From contig JAVHKY010000010.1 of assembly GCA_035079385.1 (NCBI GenBank), positions 1,984,001 to 2,048,000 on the forward strand: a stretch of 64,000 bases of DNA, written 5' to 3'. Under the pieces are notes generated by a model. The model worked only from the letters and a program-made list of their open reading frames with translations, searched no databases and had not been told where the DNA came from. Source of the DNA: Aspidiotus rigidus (lineage: Eukaryota; Arthropoda; Insecta; Hemiptera; Diaspididae). Made by a program: the position numbers and the translations under genes. Below, piece by piece: positions 52,865-64,000 of the stretch. Within the stretch, counting starts at the first letter, position 1; each line of letters begins with the position of its first letter.

Positions 52865-55366
52865 ATGGATTCTCCGTCGTCTGAATGTGTCTGTGAAGAG
52901 AATAACGACGATGAAAATGACGCTGAATTATTGCGCCTCCTTATCAATGAACGTCGAAATGTCACCGCTAAAGAAGAATCCGGGTTAGCTGAAAGAGACG
53001 ATGATGTGAAAAGAGAATACCACACTCTCGAAAATATAACTCCCGTCACCGTTGAGGACGGAAATGTGGGAACTAGCACGCAAACTCACGCCGCTTTTGA
53101 AAGTTTGATCACGGGTGAGGATGTCGGAGAGTATTTTCCTGAGTTCGAAAGTGCTGTAGCAGAGATGTTCGTTGAAGACGAAAATATAGATCTTCAATTA
53201 TCGGATATTTCTGAGGTGATGACCAGATTCAAGGCTGACGATTATAAGAACAAACGTATTTTAGAGTTGAGTAAAGAGATCGAAAGTAATATTTCAAAAT
53301 GTCGCGCTCTTACCTTGGAAGCAAAAGTTACCTTATCGCAGAAAATGAATTTTCAACGTGAACTAAATACTTTGAACGAACAGATAGCGTTTTATACTTT
53401 GGAAGACGCCAAGTACAGAAGACTTCAGAAAAAGAGAGGTACTGAGAGTGCTAAGACTGGAACATACCGTCGAACGTATTTCTGTCGCTTCGGTATTCCA
53501 TACTTCAAGACGAAAGATCGGTTTCCAGCCGAGCAAAATGAAGACTTGAGAGAGTTGATCAGGAACAACGAGTTTATGGTCATTAGAATGCCGTCAGTTC
53601 GAAGAATTCTCCCCCATGATACGAGAACGCTCGATACAAGCATATTGAATCAGCTAAAAGCGAAGCGAATTCAACAATTACAGTCGAAATTAAAAAATTT
53701 GGTAACAACAAGAGCTGGTAATCCTGAATATGAGCAGCAAGTGCGAAACTTACGTTTAGCTATCGAGAGTACGAAGTCCATAAATGATATCCGAGATACA
53801 AAAGACTGGAATATTCCGGTAGACTTTAATGCGCTTACTAAACTAAATCCACGATTTAATGTCGAAGATTACGAACGAATGTGGGAATTATTGGGTAATC
53901 CCAATTTATCGAGGGAAGATTTTTCAAAAGAAGAACTAGATAGATTGAAACATTTGGTGTGTAAATATAATTATCAGGACTGGGATCGAATAGCTCGAGA
54001 GCTCGATACAAACCGTTCTGGATTTGTATGTTTCAATAAATGGGTGACTTCGTCGAAAAAGGGAACTCGAGAACCGTGGACAAAACGAGAAGATGACCTA
54101 CTTCGTAAATTATGTGGTAAGTTATATCATATTAAGGATTCGGCCAATTTATATCACTGGTGGCGGTATATTCGTCGACAATTTCCTCATAGAACTTATA
54201 CTCAAATACACGGTCATTGGACGTACAAATTGGCACCCTTTTTGAAAAAAGGTCGTTTTACGGAAAGCGAGACGCAGAAATTAGAATATTTGATTCGCGA
54301 AGGTAAATCTTTTGGCGAGATTGCCTCGATCTTTCGTACGAGATCTAGCGTTCAGCTTCGGTCACATTATAATCAAATTGTCGAGCGTGCGACGCATAGC
54401 TCTGGTCCATGGACCGACGAAGAAGAGATTGCTCTATTCCAACTTATCGAGAAGTACGGTACGAATAATTGGGTGCAAATTAGCAAAGAGTTAGGCTCAC
54501 GAAATCGATCTCAGTGTCGATTAAAGTATCTTCAGGGCGCTTGGAATCCGGAAGAAACGCAAAAGTTCCAAATTCTAATGGAGAAGTATGGGACTGACTT
54601 TGAAAGAATTAGCCAAGAATTGATAAATAAAACAGCTGGACAGTGTCGACTTAGATACATTCGTCAGAGAAACTCCGAACCAGAGCGTCCGTTCAATGAA
54701 GGTCGCTGGACTAGAAAGGAGAATCGTGTCTTTCGAGATCTTGTCTTCAAACACGGACAGGACTATGAACTCATTAGTCAAGAATTGAAAACTAGAAATG
54801 CGGAGCAATGTCAAGAAAAGTACGAGAGAATGATGTTTCGAAAGACGATTCGTCCAATAAAGAAGATTGAAGTCAAAGTACTTGATGGAGAACAAGAAGA
54901 TAAAATTTTGAATATATATCCAGCTGAGACACAGTTGAGTGCGAAAACTAGATCTTCACGCTGGACTATGCGTGAGAAAAAGAAATTCAAAGAGTTGGTT
55001 CATGAGTACGGATGTCAGTTTAACAAAATTAGCGACGAATTAGGTTCAAAGTCGATTCAGCAGTGTCGCAATATGTACAAAAAAATGAACAACGGTGGAA
55101 GTCAAGAGTCCTTCATGGCTGATGAAGAAGTAGGAAAGGACAATTTGTGCCCTCCTCCAATCAAACAGAGGAGACCATCATCTTCTATGATACAGCTTGT
55201 GAATGTTGTGGAAAATGTGCTACTCGAATCAGATCCAATGGTTGATGTACGGGACGAGATCGAGCTCATATCGAATTTTGAACGACGTACGTCGATACAA
55301 AAACGTACAATTGTGGAAATCGAAGACCCTTTAAAAGTGGATTTTTTCCACGATGATGATGAGTAA
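52865..55366 (+). CDS. SNAPC4: snRNA-activating protein complex subunit 4 (SNAP190), Myb-repeat protein
   Basis: The intronless CDS of 833 codons starts at the ATG 52865, just after a TTATTCGCAG acceptor that suggests an intron in the 5' UTR. An acidic N-terminus and a coiled-coil-like region (about residues 110-190 and 255-310) precede a series of Myb-type repeats: one diverged at about 342-395, then repeats opening with EPWTKREDDLL (about 402), GRFTESE (about 463), GPWTDEEEIALF (about 513), GAWNPEETQKF (about 558), GRWTRKENRVF (about 612) and SRWTMREKKKF (about 698). Most end in QCR...Y. This is the SNAP190 layout. Known role: DNA-binding core of SNAPc, which recognises the proximal sequence element of snRNA genes for RNA polymerases II and III. 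It is shorter than human SNAP190 (about 1470 residues), lacking the long C-terminal part. Confidence 0.9.
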   Translation: MDSPSSECVCEENNDDENDAELLRLLINERRNVTAKEESGLAERDDDVKREYHTLENITPVTVEDGNVGTSTQTHAAFESLITGEDVGEYFPEFESAVAEMFVEDENIDLQLSDISEVMTRFKADDYKNKRILELSKEIESNISKCRALTLEAKVTLSQKMNFQRELNTLNEQIAFYTLEDAKYRRLQKKRGTESAKTGTYRRTYFCRFGIPYFKTKDRFPAEQNEDLRELIRNNEFMVIRMPSVRRILPHDTRTLDTSILNQLKAKRIQQLQSKLKNLVTTRAGNPEYEQQVRNLRLAIESTKSINDIRDTKDWNIPVDFNALTKLNPRFNVEDYERMWELLGNPNLSREDFSKEELDRLKHLVCKYNYQDWDRIARELDTNRSGFVCFNKWVTSSKKGTREPWTKREDDLLRKLCGKLYHIKDSANLYHWWRYIRRQFPHRTYTQIHGHWTYKLAPFLKKGRFTESETQKLEYLIREGKSFGEIASIFRTRSSVQLRSHYNQIVERATHSSGPWTDEEEIALFQLIEKYGTNNWVQISKELGSRNRSQCRLKYLQGAWNPEETQKFQILMEKYGTDFERISQELINKTAGQCRLRYIRQRNSEPERPFNEGRWTRKENRVFRDLVFKHGQDYELISQELKTRNAEQCQEKYERMMFRKTIRPIKKIEVKVLDGEQEDKILNIYPAETQLSAKTRSSRWTMREKKKFKELVHEYGCQFNKISDELGSKSIQQCRNMYKKMNNGGSQESFMADEEVGKDNLCPPPIKQRRPSSSMIQLVNVVENVLLESDPMVDVRDEIELISNFERRTSIQKRTIVEIEDPLKVDFFHDDDE

Positions 55367-55457
55367 ATTCCATCTTTCCAATTCACCCATGTGTTTTAGC
55401 GAACGGTCTCAAACACGCGCTTCATGAAATATAACTGAATTTTATTTCCCTTACGTG

Positions 55458-55463
55458 AATAAA
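55458..55463 (+). terminator. Poly(A) signal of SNAPC4
   Basis: AATAAA 92 bp after the stop codon, followed by AT-rich DNA. Confidence 0.6.
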
Positions 55464-55469
55464 TTTGTA

Positions 55470-56300
55470 AATAATTCGAATAACGTCTTAACTTTTAAAA
55501 AAATATTGAATCCCGCTTTTAATGAATAAGTTTTTTTTTAAATTGAGATGATTTTTTTTTTTTTTGAAATAATAATCACAAATTTCTAGAAGTGATTAAA
55601 AGGAGGAACGGTATTTTTTTATTCAATTTTTATTGAATTCTGTTTGTTTTGTTCAATTTTTTCTATGCTCTCAAATTTTCTTAGGCATTGAAATGTATTA
55701 GATACCCTCGGCCCTTTTTCCATAATGACTTGTTATATATTTTGTACCTACTTGTGCAATAATAGTCAAGTTTCAGTTGACTACTCTGTTACGTGTATAA
55801 ATTTTACGAATTTTTTCTTAATTTTTTACTGTGAATTTGTTGGTAAGTCGAAGCTATTCATAGTACATTTCCATGTATTAATTTCTGTGATATCAGTATG
55901 TAAGGTATGGTGGTTATTGCATTCGCAATAAACGAATTTTGAATCATAAGCTCCAATTTCTTTACCGACTGAAAGGATTCGTCCTCAACGTCATCCTGCA
56001 GATTTTTTCTCCGCTTTCGAGCTATCAATTTAGCGTTCAATTTAATTAGGTTACTTTTTATCACACCGTAAGTATGTTTATTTCGATTCTTTTACTCGTC
56101 GAGGGTTGAAGTTTGGAACTTGAATTTGAAAAATTTTTTCTCCCTTAATATTTTTTCCTTGAGATTATCTCTCAGTAATATGGAACTTGGTCACTCCCTC
56201 AAACCTAAATTATAAAAGTTTCCGGAATAGAAAACAGAAAATCATTCAAAAAAAGGCGAAAAAAGTACAACTATAAAAAGATGTCGATTTTATCGATTTG
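55470..56300. other. SNAPC4-CDC23 intergenic stretch
   Basis: AT-rich with several A and T runs (for example 55550-55565). It should contain the CDC23 promoter and 5' UTR; an acceptor-like ATTACAG ends at 56307, just before the CDC23 start codon. No regulatory motif was recognised. Confidence 0.35.
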
Positions 56301-56329
56301 ATTACAGGTAACTACGAAGAGATAGCTCC

Positions 56330-59300
56330 ATGAATAATTCCGTAATGGATAATGTAGAGGACAGTTCGATACCCTCCTTTGATCTTCCGGCCATAAAAGC
56401 ATCGTTGAAAGCATTTGCAGCTGAATGTGGATTGAGAGAATTAAACGAGACAAACCGATGGTAAGAGTTTTATCTGGCGAGAAAACTTCATATTTAGCAT
56501 TCGAGGACTAACTTTTGTTTCTATTTTCAGGCTTTCGGAACTCAATTACTCCTTAGATATTAAGTGTCCAGCTGAAGATGATATTCCGGTAGTGGAAATC
56601 GACAGTAATGATTACGAGACGTATTTGATGGCTTGTACACTGGTTCCTTTGCGAGAGTACGCCAGGTTTGTACAAATTTTCATCTTAGTATTTTATGCTC
56701 TACAAATTATTGTTTCTTTTGTGTCCTGTCTTTGTCCTTATGAGTTCTAGAGAGGATCTTAAGCTTGATAAAATTTTGAATTCTGATTGTTTGTAAGATA
56801 TTGTAACAATTTTTTTTCATTTATCAACCTCGAATTCGGAAACATTGTTGATTTTGACTGCTTAAATACTTGTCATTTCTTTTTTCAGAGGTTCATTTTT
56901 GTTGAAGAATGTACAATCGGATCGCGCCGTTTTCATGAATTCTTATTGCATGTATAAAATGCTAGACCAGAACAAGCCGATGGATTTTACGGACATGAAT
57001 ACGACAACGAAGTCAGATTATTATGCGTGTCTCAAAAGATTGAATGAAATGTTAGACGCTCGCGCAGAAGAGCACAAAGAAGATGGATTCACACATTATT
57101 TAAAAGGTTTGGTGTCCTTGAAACTGGGTTCCAAAAGCTGTGCTATAGATTCCCTGTGCAACGCTGTAAATCGTTTACCATTATTATGGGAGGCATGGAA
57201 TGAACTTTCAAATATCATCGACGACAGAGCAACAGTGAGCATCTTGTAGAATCAGTCGCTGGTGTTCAATAATATTTCCGTATTTATGAGCCTATTTTGT
57301 TTTAGTTGACCAAACTAAATCTACCCGACCATTGGATTAAAGAATTCTTCCTTGCTCAAACGTACGTGAAAATTCAACGCAATGATGATGCTTTCAACAT
57401 TTTATGGAATTTACATGATAATGGATTCCATAAAAGTCAGTTCGTGCTTTCAAAAATTACGGCCGTTTATCATAACAGACGAGGTAGACATTGATTATTT
57501 TAAATTTAATCGAATATCAAGAAGTACCGATTGTATTCATATTTTTCTTTTTCTCGTCCAGATATGAATAATGCCTTGTATTTTTATAAGAAAATTCATA
57601 ACGATGATCCATTCAGATTGGAAGATTTGGATAAATATGCGAATTTATTGTACGTGTGTGATATGAAAAAAGAACTAGCTTATCTTGCTCATCATGTTTT
57701 TGGAATTAATCGATATACACCCGAGGCTTGTTGTGTTGTTGGTGAGTGACAATGATTTATAATTTATATCTCATGCCCTGAACAGAGGATTCGAATTCCA
57801 TCGGCTTGTATCTCGCTCGATGTAAGGAAAATGAATGTAGTTTTCATCACCGTATTTTTCATCAAAGAACAAGAAATACTAAATCTGCAAAGACTTTTAA
57901 TATACCCCAAGTATGGTAGTATCGTGTTTGTATTCGAAATTCGGTATTTTTAACTTTAGTTTGGTAATGGACGTCACAAATTTTATACTACGTATCATAG
58001 TTGGGGTATAAGTAGATAAGAGATATTCCTTCTGGCGCACTCACTGGTTTCTCTAAATTAATGTCCAGTTTTCTCATTTTTTCACCTCTCGAAAAAAAAC
58101 CTAGAAATCCTCCAATTTTCTCACTATTATATTTATCTCTTTTTATACCAAATATGAATCATTTCACCCTATTTTTCGTCCTTGTTAGCTCGAAAATTTG
58201 AGAGTTTTTGTATCGATTCTGCATCAATTTTCTATATTTTTAGCATAAATGAATCTCTCTCGTGAGAGCTATATTCCAGCATTCCTAGAATACAAGAAAT
58301 TTCAATTTTTCGTTCTGGCGCACTTGCTGAATTCTCTAACACGGTGATCAATTTTATTCAATTCTAAAACAACTATGCTAGACATAGGTAGTAACTATCT
58401 CTAGCTTGGTGAAATGTAGGGAGTAATTTCTCTCATTTTTCATTGAATTTTAAGTCTTTAAAAAGACGAAATTGAAGTGCTTCGCTGCGGTGTGTGTGTC
58501 ATACTAGTTACTGCCATGCCATTCCTAATTTTTTGGAGGTAATTTCCAATCAACGTTCGAATATTGAATCTAACTTCATGAAAGTCTGATGTTGTACAAA
58601 GACATAAAATTACTTTATAAGACAAAATTCACGTAGCCAATTTACAATACATTGGTGAACTTCAACGAAGTTATAAAAATTTTCGCCATTCTTCAATTGA
58701 TTATAATTCAGACAATACATATAATACGTGTTACTTTCGTGTCTTCCCTGAACCACCAACAAACAACACTTTTACCAAGTTCCATGACGATTGACACATC
58801 ACATCGATAGTTATTAATTTCTCATGAAATCTGTTTTATGTGTATTTTTAATACTGTGAAAAGCAAACCCATAATAGTACAAGAGTTAAGTGTGATAGAT
58901 TATCGGCGAAACATCTGATCTTTATCACGAAGGAGCTTGATATTTAAGAATTGTAACTATTCATTGTATTTTTCTTCGACTTCACTTACATGTATCACAA
59001 ACATTGTGTTCCTGTCGTGAGAGTATGAGAAAGTCTACACACGTCGTTTAACTTGAGATTTTCAATTAGAGGTGTGGAAGAAGCGCTTGAACCGGCCTTC
59101 TTCCCACGTAAACTGAAGAAAAGTGAGAATTTCATGAAAATAAAAACTACTTACAATAAAAGAATTGTGGAACGAATTGTTACCCCTATTTCCCATCTAC
59201 GGACGATGGCAAAATTCGATTCGTTTGAAAATAAATCTACTTCTTCATTTTTTGAACGAATTGCCTCCGACGTTTTCAGAGTTCCTTCATTCTAGACAAT

Positions 59301-60756
59301 TGGAATAAAATTACGATCTTCAAACGTTATTTTAAATTATGTTTGGTGTTATTTGTAGGTACAGTGAGTACCTACAAGTAATCACCTTGTTAAATTATAC
59401 ATCACAAATATCAAACTTACAACCAACGTGAAAAGGTAAGCTCCAGGAGATGTATTACATTTAAGTAGAATCCTGCCATTGAATCCCTTCGAGAATAACT
59501 TCGGTAGAAGCATTCATAATGTTTACAGGAATGGGGTGGTCCTCGTTTACGTCTGCTGCTTCGATGAAGTTATGAAAAAATGAGAAAACTGGACATTAAT
59601 TTAGAGAAACCAGTAAGTGCGCCAGAAGGAATATCTCTTATCTACTGGTATAAATATTAAAAGTCTTTGCGGATTTAGTATTTCTTGCTCTTCGATATAA
59701 TGGTTCGCATGTTAGAGGAGAACCAAAGAAGAAATAATTACTGTATTTTTTAATCGAGACCTTTTTTCGTCACATTCTCATCAAAAAGTTTTATCTCACA
59801 CCGATTCTATCTTTAATTAAATTCATTAATTATGTGAGCATGATTTACAGCCGACTATTTCAGTATCAGGGGCGACCATTGTAAAGCCGCGGCTTATTTC
59901 CAGCGAGCTGTGAAACTAAACGCCAACTATATGTCTGCATTGATACTTCGTGGTCACGAATTCATGGAAATGAAGAATACTCGCGGTGCTATAACTTCCT
60001 ATCGAGATGTTATAGCTACAAATCCTCAAGATCACCGTGCTTGGTACGGTCTTGGACAAACTTACGAGATCATCAAACTACCTTTTTATTCCCTACATTA
60101 CCATAAAAGAGCGCAACTCATTTCTCCGGACGATAGTCGAATACTAATAGCTATGGGAGAAGTGTACGAAAAAATGAATAGATTTGGAGAAGCGTTACGG
60201 TGTTACAAACGAGCGAGAAACGTTGGTGATAGCGACAGTTCGGCACTTTCTCATCTAGCAAGGTGAATATATATGTATATGCATTACCGCCTTTCTTAGA
60301 AATAAATCTTGAAAATTATACTTGAAACTACCTTTCTTGTGGTAGATTGTATACTGAATTAGATGAAGAACAAGAAGCAGCAGCAGCTTATAAGCTTTTA
60401 GTCAAAGAAACTGAAGGCACAGCATTATTGAAGGATCACGCGGATGCGTACAGATATTTGGCTTATCATCATCTAAAGCTGAACCAATTCCATCCGGCAT
60501 TCCAATTTGCTCAATTGTGTCTGAATTTCGAAGAGGTAATTCAATCAGCTTGATTCGGTAGTCAGATTGTAATTACAAATTCTAATAATCGGTCGGTCTG
60601 TTTGTTTCTGATTTGTAGACTAAAGAAGAAGGCAAAGCTTTGCTAAAAGAAATAGCAACCAGACGTGATATGGAAGAAGGCAAACACGTTGATAATCAAT
60701 CATTTGGTGGTTTATTCAGTGCTCGACAACTCTGTCCTCCAAGTGACCCGTCGTAA
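56330..60756 (+). CDS. CDC23: Anaphase-promoting complex subunit 8 (CDC23)
   Basis: Eight exons join in phase: 56330-56460, 56531-56665, 56889-57234, 57306-57483, 57562-57741, 59851-60262, 60346-60535 and 60619-60756, giving 569 residues, the usual length for the family. The N-terminal domain (SLKAFAAECGLRELNETNRW) is followed by TPR repeats. The diagnostic block is RGDHCKAAAYFQRAVKLN, then GHEFMEMKNTRGAI, AWYGLGQTYEI, SPDDSRILIAMGEVYEKMNR and EALRCYKRA. The end is the loop-like tail GLFSARQLCPPSDPS. Known role: TPR scaffold of the APC/C ubiquitin ligase that drives mitotic exit. The 2.1-kb intron 57742-59850 holds a large foldback element. The gene ends tail-to-tail with RBM42. Confidence 0.95.
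57862..59696. mobile_element. 1.8-kb foldback element in a CDC23 intron
   Basis: The left arm (57862-58085, counting a nested insertion) and the right arm (about 59575-59696) are inverted copies sharing CAAGAAATACTAAAT, GCAAAGACTTTTAATAT, TAAGAGATATTCCTTCTGGC and CAGTTTTCTCATTTTTT. The middle carries further short repeats (TTCTGGCGCACT at about 58033 and 58313) and no convincing coding frame. A non-autonomous DNA transposon is likely; no target duplication was fixed. Confidence 0.7.
57905..58006. mobile_element. 102-bp MITE nested in the foldback arm
   Basis: It begins CCCCAAGTATGGTA and ends with the imperfect complement TATCATAGTTGGGG, flanked by TA on both sides (57903-57904 and 58007-58008). 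The right arm of the host foldback lacks this segment, so it is a later insertion. TA duplications and short size fit a Tc1/mariner-type MITE. Confidence 0.65.
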
Positions 60757-60828
60757 TTATTATTTCAACTATTTGTTCTATGTCATCTTCTTCCTCGACA
60801 TTCTTTGTACAGGATTTTTCAGAGATTA

Positions 60829-60834
60829 AATAAA
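60829..60834 (+). terminator. Poly(A) signal of CDC23
   Basis: AATAAA 72 bp after the CDC23 stop codon, lying in the 199-bp gap to the RBM42 stop codon on the other strand. Confidence 0.6.
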
Positions 60835-60880
60835 AGCAAACTGAACGATGAAATAAGTCGAGTAATTTTTACATACACTT

Positions 60881-60886
60881 TTTAAT
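60881..60886 (-). terminator. Candidate poly(A) signal (ATTAAA) of RBM42
   Basis: ATTAAA on the minus strand, 69 bp beyond the RBM42 stop codon and only about 50 bp from the CDC23 signal, so the two 3' UTRs are likely to overlap. Confidence 0.5.
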
Positions 60887-60955
60887 ACAATTAACGAAAG
60901 ACAATAGATCATTTCACCCGTAAGCGATTAGTCCTTAATAGAGTTATTTCATTCA

Positions 60956-62518
60956 TCATTTTCCAGTCAACATAGCGAGGAGAGCTGCTTTTTCCTTCTC
61001 TTTTTTCTTCACAACATCGATGTTGCGATTTTTCCACGTACTTTTTCTCAACTTGATTGGGCGACTACCGACGTATCGGCCTACAGACAAATTATAACTT
61101 TGTTACTCAATATAAAAAATTGCATATCCAATAATAACAAGTAACTTACCATTCATTTCTTTCGAAGCTTTAATAAAATCTTGAGGATCTTTGAATGATA
61201 TAAATCCGAAGCCTTTGGTTTTGTTAGTACGTTTATCGCGTACAACCTTGGCTTTCGAGAATGACGGATACCGACTGAATATTCTCGTTAATAATTCATC
61301 AGTTACATCATTTCCTAAATCTCCAGCAAATAAACGAAAATCACCTAGATCAAGAAAGATCATAATAATGAGAGTCGATCTGCGGAGAAATTGAGAAATT
61401 CATAAAGATAATGTCTCACCGTCATCCCATTCCGTGAGTGTGGGATCTTCCCACGTAGAGCCCCCTGAAACACGAATAAATTTCTTCTGTTTTTTATCTT
61501 TCTTTCTATCTGCTTGGGCTGCTTCGATGGCTGAGATATAACTAGCGACTGGAGTGTACTTCGACGGCTCACTAGGTTTCAATTTCTTCACTAAATTGTC
61601 CATGTTGGATTTTGGAATATCTACACCCACTAAACGCGAGCCCATACTTGTCGTTTCCAGATCTTCCGCCTTATCAACCTTCGGCGTATAAAGTTTCGGC
61701 GTGGCGCTGGAAAAATTCATCAATAGTAAAAAAATGATATAGCAAATACAGCTACATTTTCGACTGATCGTAAAATTACAAACCTCAGAACAACTTTTGG
61801 TGTCTCTTCGATAGGTTTGGTTTCTGGTTTAGGAGCCGGTGGTCTGAATATACTCCTAGGTGCCCACGTTGCGGTAGGTCTCCGAAATACTGCAGCTGCT
61901 GCTGCCACAACACTTGAAGCAGAAGATACAGCGGCTGAATTGGCAACGGTTTCTGGTCTTATCATCAGCGGATTGGAAAAGACTGGGGTCGAAGGCGGTG
62001 CAGTTATCGGTTGACTGTAAGGAATGGGAATACCAGGGGGAAATCTCATACCGGCGGGTGGCATAGACAGAGGCGGTGGTGGAGGAGGAGGTATTCCGCC
62101 TGTCGACAAGTTCATTCATCAATTACTTCATTACAAGATCAGATAAAATTTGACATTTTAGGTTTAAAAGAAATGTTTGATACGTACCACTCTGGGGAGC
62201 ATGTAAAACTTGCGCCGGAATAAACGATGGTACATTAGGATTTACAGGAATGAGTTCGTCGCCGTGATTTATCTGTAATATTTTACGCTGAGCTTGAGAA
62301 AATGTATTTGTACCCAAAACGAATGGTTGCGATGGTATACGACCCGGACGCATTTCAGGCGTATATGGCAAGCCGATTTCTTCTTCGAATCTGAGAACAC
62401 GATATTCAGTCAATTTAAAGTGAGAAGCAGAAAGGCTGCCAATAAAGCCAATAAAAGAATGTACCTACCTGTTCATTTCATCCACCATATTTTGAAACTT
62501 GTTCGGAAACTCTGCCAT
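60956..62518 (-). CDS. RBM42: RNA-binding protein 42
   Basis: Six minus-strand exons join in phase: 62518-62469 (MAEFPNKFQNMVDEMNR), 62390-62188, 62099-61784, 61706-61420, 61344-61150 and 61080-60956, giving 391 residues. The middle is Pro-rich (GGIPPPPPPPLS) and Ala/Val-rich. After the TLTEWDDGDFRLF junction comes a single C-terminal RRM. It has RNP2-like RLFAGDL, RNP1 KGFGFISF and the tail SRPIKLRKSTWKNRNIDVV, which is the RBM42 signature. Known role: RNA binding in splicing and translation contexts; human RBM42 is found with hnRNP K and in spliceosomal complexes. It is slightly shorter than the human protein. It converges on CDC23. Confidence 0.93.
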
Positions 62519-64000
62519 CTTGTTGAGAGTAGTAAGTTCGACTTCGAGACGGGAAATAAAACTTTTTGCTAGGGTGTATTTCAGAGCATTACTACCTCTA
62601 ACGATTTCATACACAATAATCCCGAAACGTATGGATTGATTTCAAAAAAACATCCGTAACATCTAATGATTGTGAGTAAATTCTTCAAATATTGTACTTA
62701 TACTTCTCATAACTAACGTTGAATTCTTCGATGCTACTGCTAAACAAAATCTTAACGTTATCACTAACTATAATGGCTTAATTAATTTTTTTTCAAAGAC
62801 GTCATAGAACAATGGTCGAAGAAGATAATAATTTGTAGTTCCTCTTCCTTTATGAAGGGGCGCTGCTGTGTGAAACTTGGGTATGAGCCAGCGTGCAGCT
62901 AATGTTGGGCATTGAGCTCAGGGCTGGCCGGCTGGGTGCGGATCAAAAATTGGCGATCCGTAACCGTAATCCGTATTCGGATCATTTCTTTCCGCGCTTC
63001 ATGATCCGCGATTGATCCGAATCATTCTTATGTTTATGGTTGATTCGATCCCATTGACATAATACCTTAATAGGTATCCAGATCGACGATCGGGAAGAAC
63101 TTCCATTTTCTTAAAATAAGATTAATGTACGCGGTTAATTGAGATGTAAATATGCGTTACTACGACGATTTCTCGATGAGAAATCCAATTATCATACTAG
63201 TTTTCTGATACAAGCATCCCTCATCCAATATTGGCGTTTTTGGGTCATGGTTTGGATATACGTCAAAATTTTGATATAATTCAGGCCCAACAGCGCTAGC
63301 TTCGCTGATAACGCAACCGGGTACATAATAGACATTGCGGGTATCGAGGTGAGCGGGTAGTAACTGTTTTCATAAAATTTCAATGTATTTCAAAACTGAT
63401 AATTTCATTTGAAAGGAAATTTTATGATCAGCAAATTTAGTTCTTTCAATTTTTTCAAAAAATTGCTTCTTTCCAAAGATATTTCAAATTGAAATTACAT
63501 TGAGACAAATGCAATTTTTTCCTTCACCCCGGTTCCATTTTCGCGACTACAGCGAACCTAGCGGTTGTAGGGCCCGAATTACTCGTATATCCAGGTTCAT
63601 TTCAACACAATTCAGAGTAGAGTGTTCATCCTCCGAGAAAGAAATAAAGCTCCAATTTCCTACACCTGAATTTTTCCCTGTTATTTCATCACTGAAGTAA
63701 TAGTGGTGTATTATCATATCCCGATTCACATTTCACACGCACTCGTACCAATTAATCATCGGAAAGATACAGTTTGCCTGATCGTCGATTTGGATGTGCG
63801 TCAATTTAACTTTGTACGCCGTCGCCAGGGGTCTAGGACTATTCGCCGGCAGCAATTCGCCGGAGAACTTTCCACCGGAGATCAATTCGCCGTGTGAAAA
63901 AAAAATTAACTCGCCAGCGGATAAAAATTTACTTAGAACAACTTAAAATTCTTATAGAAAGTAAATATATAAAATATAACTAAGTAAGTTATAGATTGTG
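62519..64000. other. Upstream of RBM42; repeats, no gene recognised
   Basis: The RBM42 promoter should lie just above 62520. At 62925-63030 a run of GGATC/GATCC and ATCCGTA words in both orientations (starting near CAGGGCTGGCC) looks like a hAT-like repeat fragment. At 63838-63892 AATTCGCCGG words recur three times with ACTTTCCACCGG between, another repeat fragment. No coding exon was identified to the end of the window. Confidence 0.4.

Noticed and set aside
61817..62014. Ala/Val-rich plus-strand frame
   Set aside because: Antisense shadow of the Pro/Ala-rich RBM42 exon.

Overview
The window is nuclear DNA of an animal, most likely an insect. Genes are split by GT-AG introns, base composition is AT-rich, and about half of the sequence is recognisable mobile-element debris. 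Two genes point to insects: an insect-type laccase with the Cys-rich segment ahead of the first cupredoxin domain, and a cell-adhesion protein with three Ig domains, one FN3 domain and a GPI-type tail, the layout of Drosophila Klingon and Wrapper. The frequent word TAGGTACCT recalls hemipteran genomes, but that assignment is only a guess.

Layout. 1-409: last two exons of an unidentified gene with a very acidic C-terminus. 410-18.7 kb: no host gene recognised; inverted-repeat elements, two decayed non-LTR retrotransposons and a Penelope-like element. 18.7-19.9 kb (-): a small unidentified four-exon gene. 21.5-25.9 kb: a second Penelope-like element split by a repeat that itself carries mitochondrial DNA. 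27.2-35.1 kb (+): the Ig/FN3 adhesion gene, whose first visible intron holds a second copy of that repeat and a 2.4-kb long-TIR transposon. 36-39 kb: MITEs and short repeats. 39.6-48.7 kb (+): laccase gene with a Helentron-type element and a LINE in introns. 49-52.4 kb: repeats and a long hairpin. 52.9-62.5 kb is the gene-dense housekeeping part: SNAPC4 (+, intronless CDS), CDC23/APC8 (+), then RBM42 (-), which converges on CDC23 with 199 bp between stop codons. 62.5-64 kb: no gene recognised.

The host genes do not form one pathway: SNAPC4 serves snRNA transcription, CDC23 the anaphase-promoting complex, RBM42 RNA binding, laccase extracellular phenol oxidation, and the Ig/FN3 protein cell adhesion. 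The most informative part of the window is the nest of insertions between 21.5 and 31.5 kb. Two copies of one repeat lie in opposite orientation, and each serves as the empty site for an insertion in the other. This fixes the ends of a composite nuclear mitochondrial insertion and of a TIR transposon with a 3-bp target duplication. I found no defence system, operon, CRISPR array or tRNA gene.
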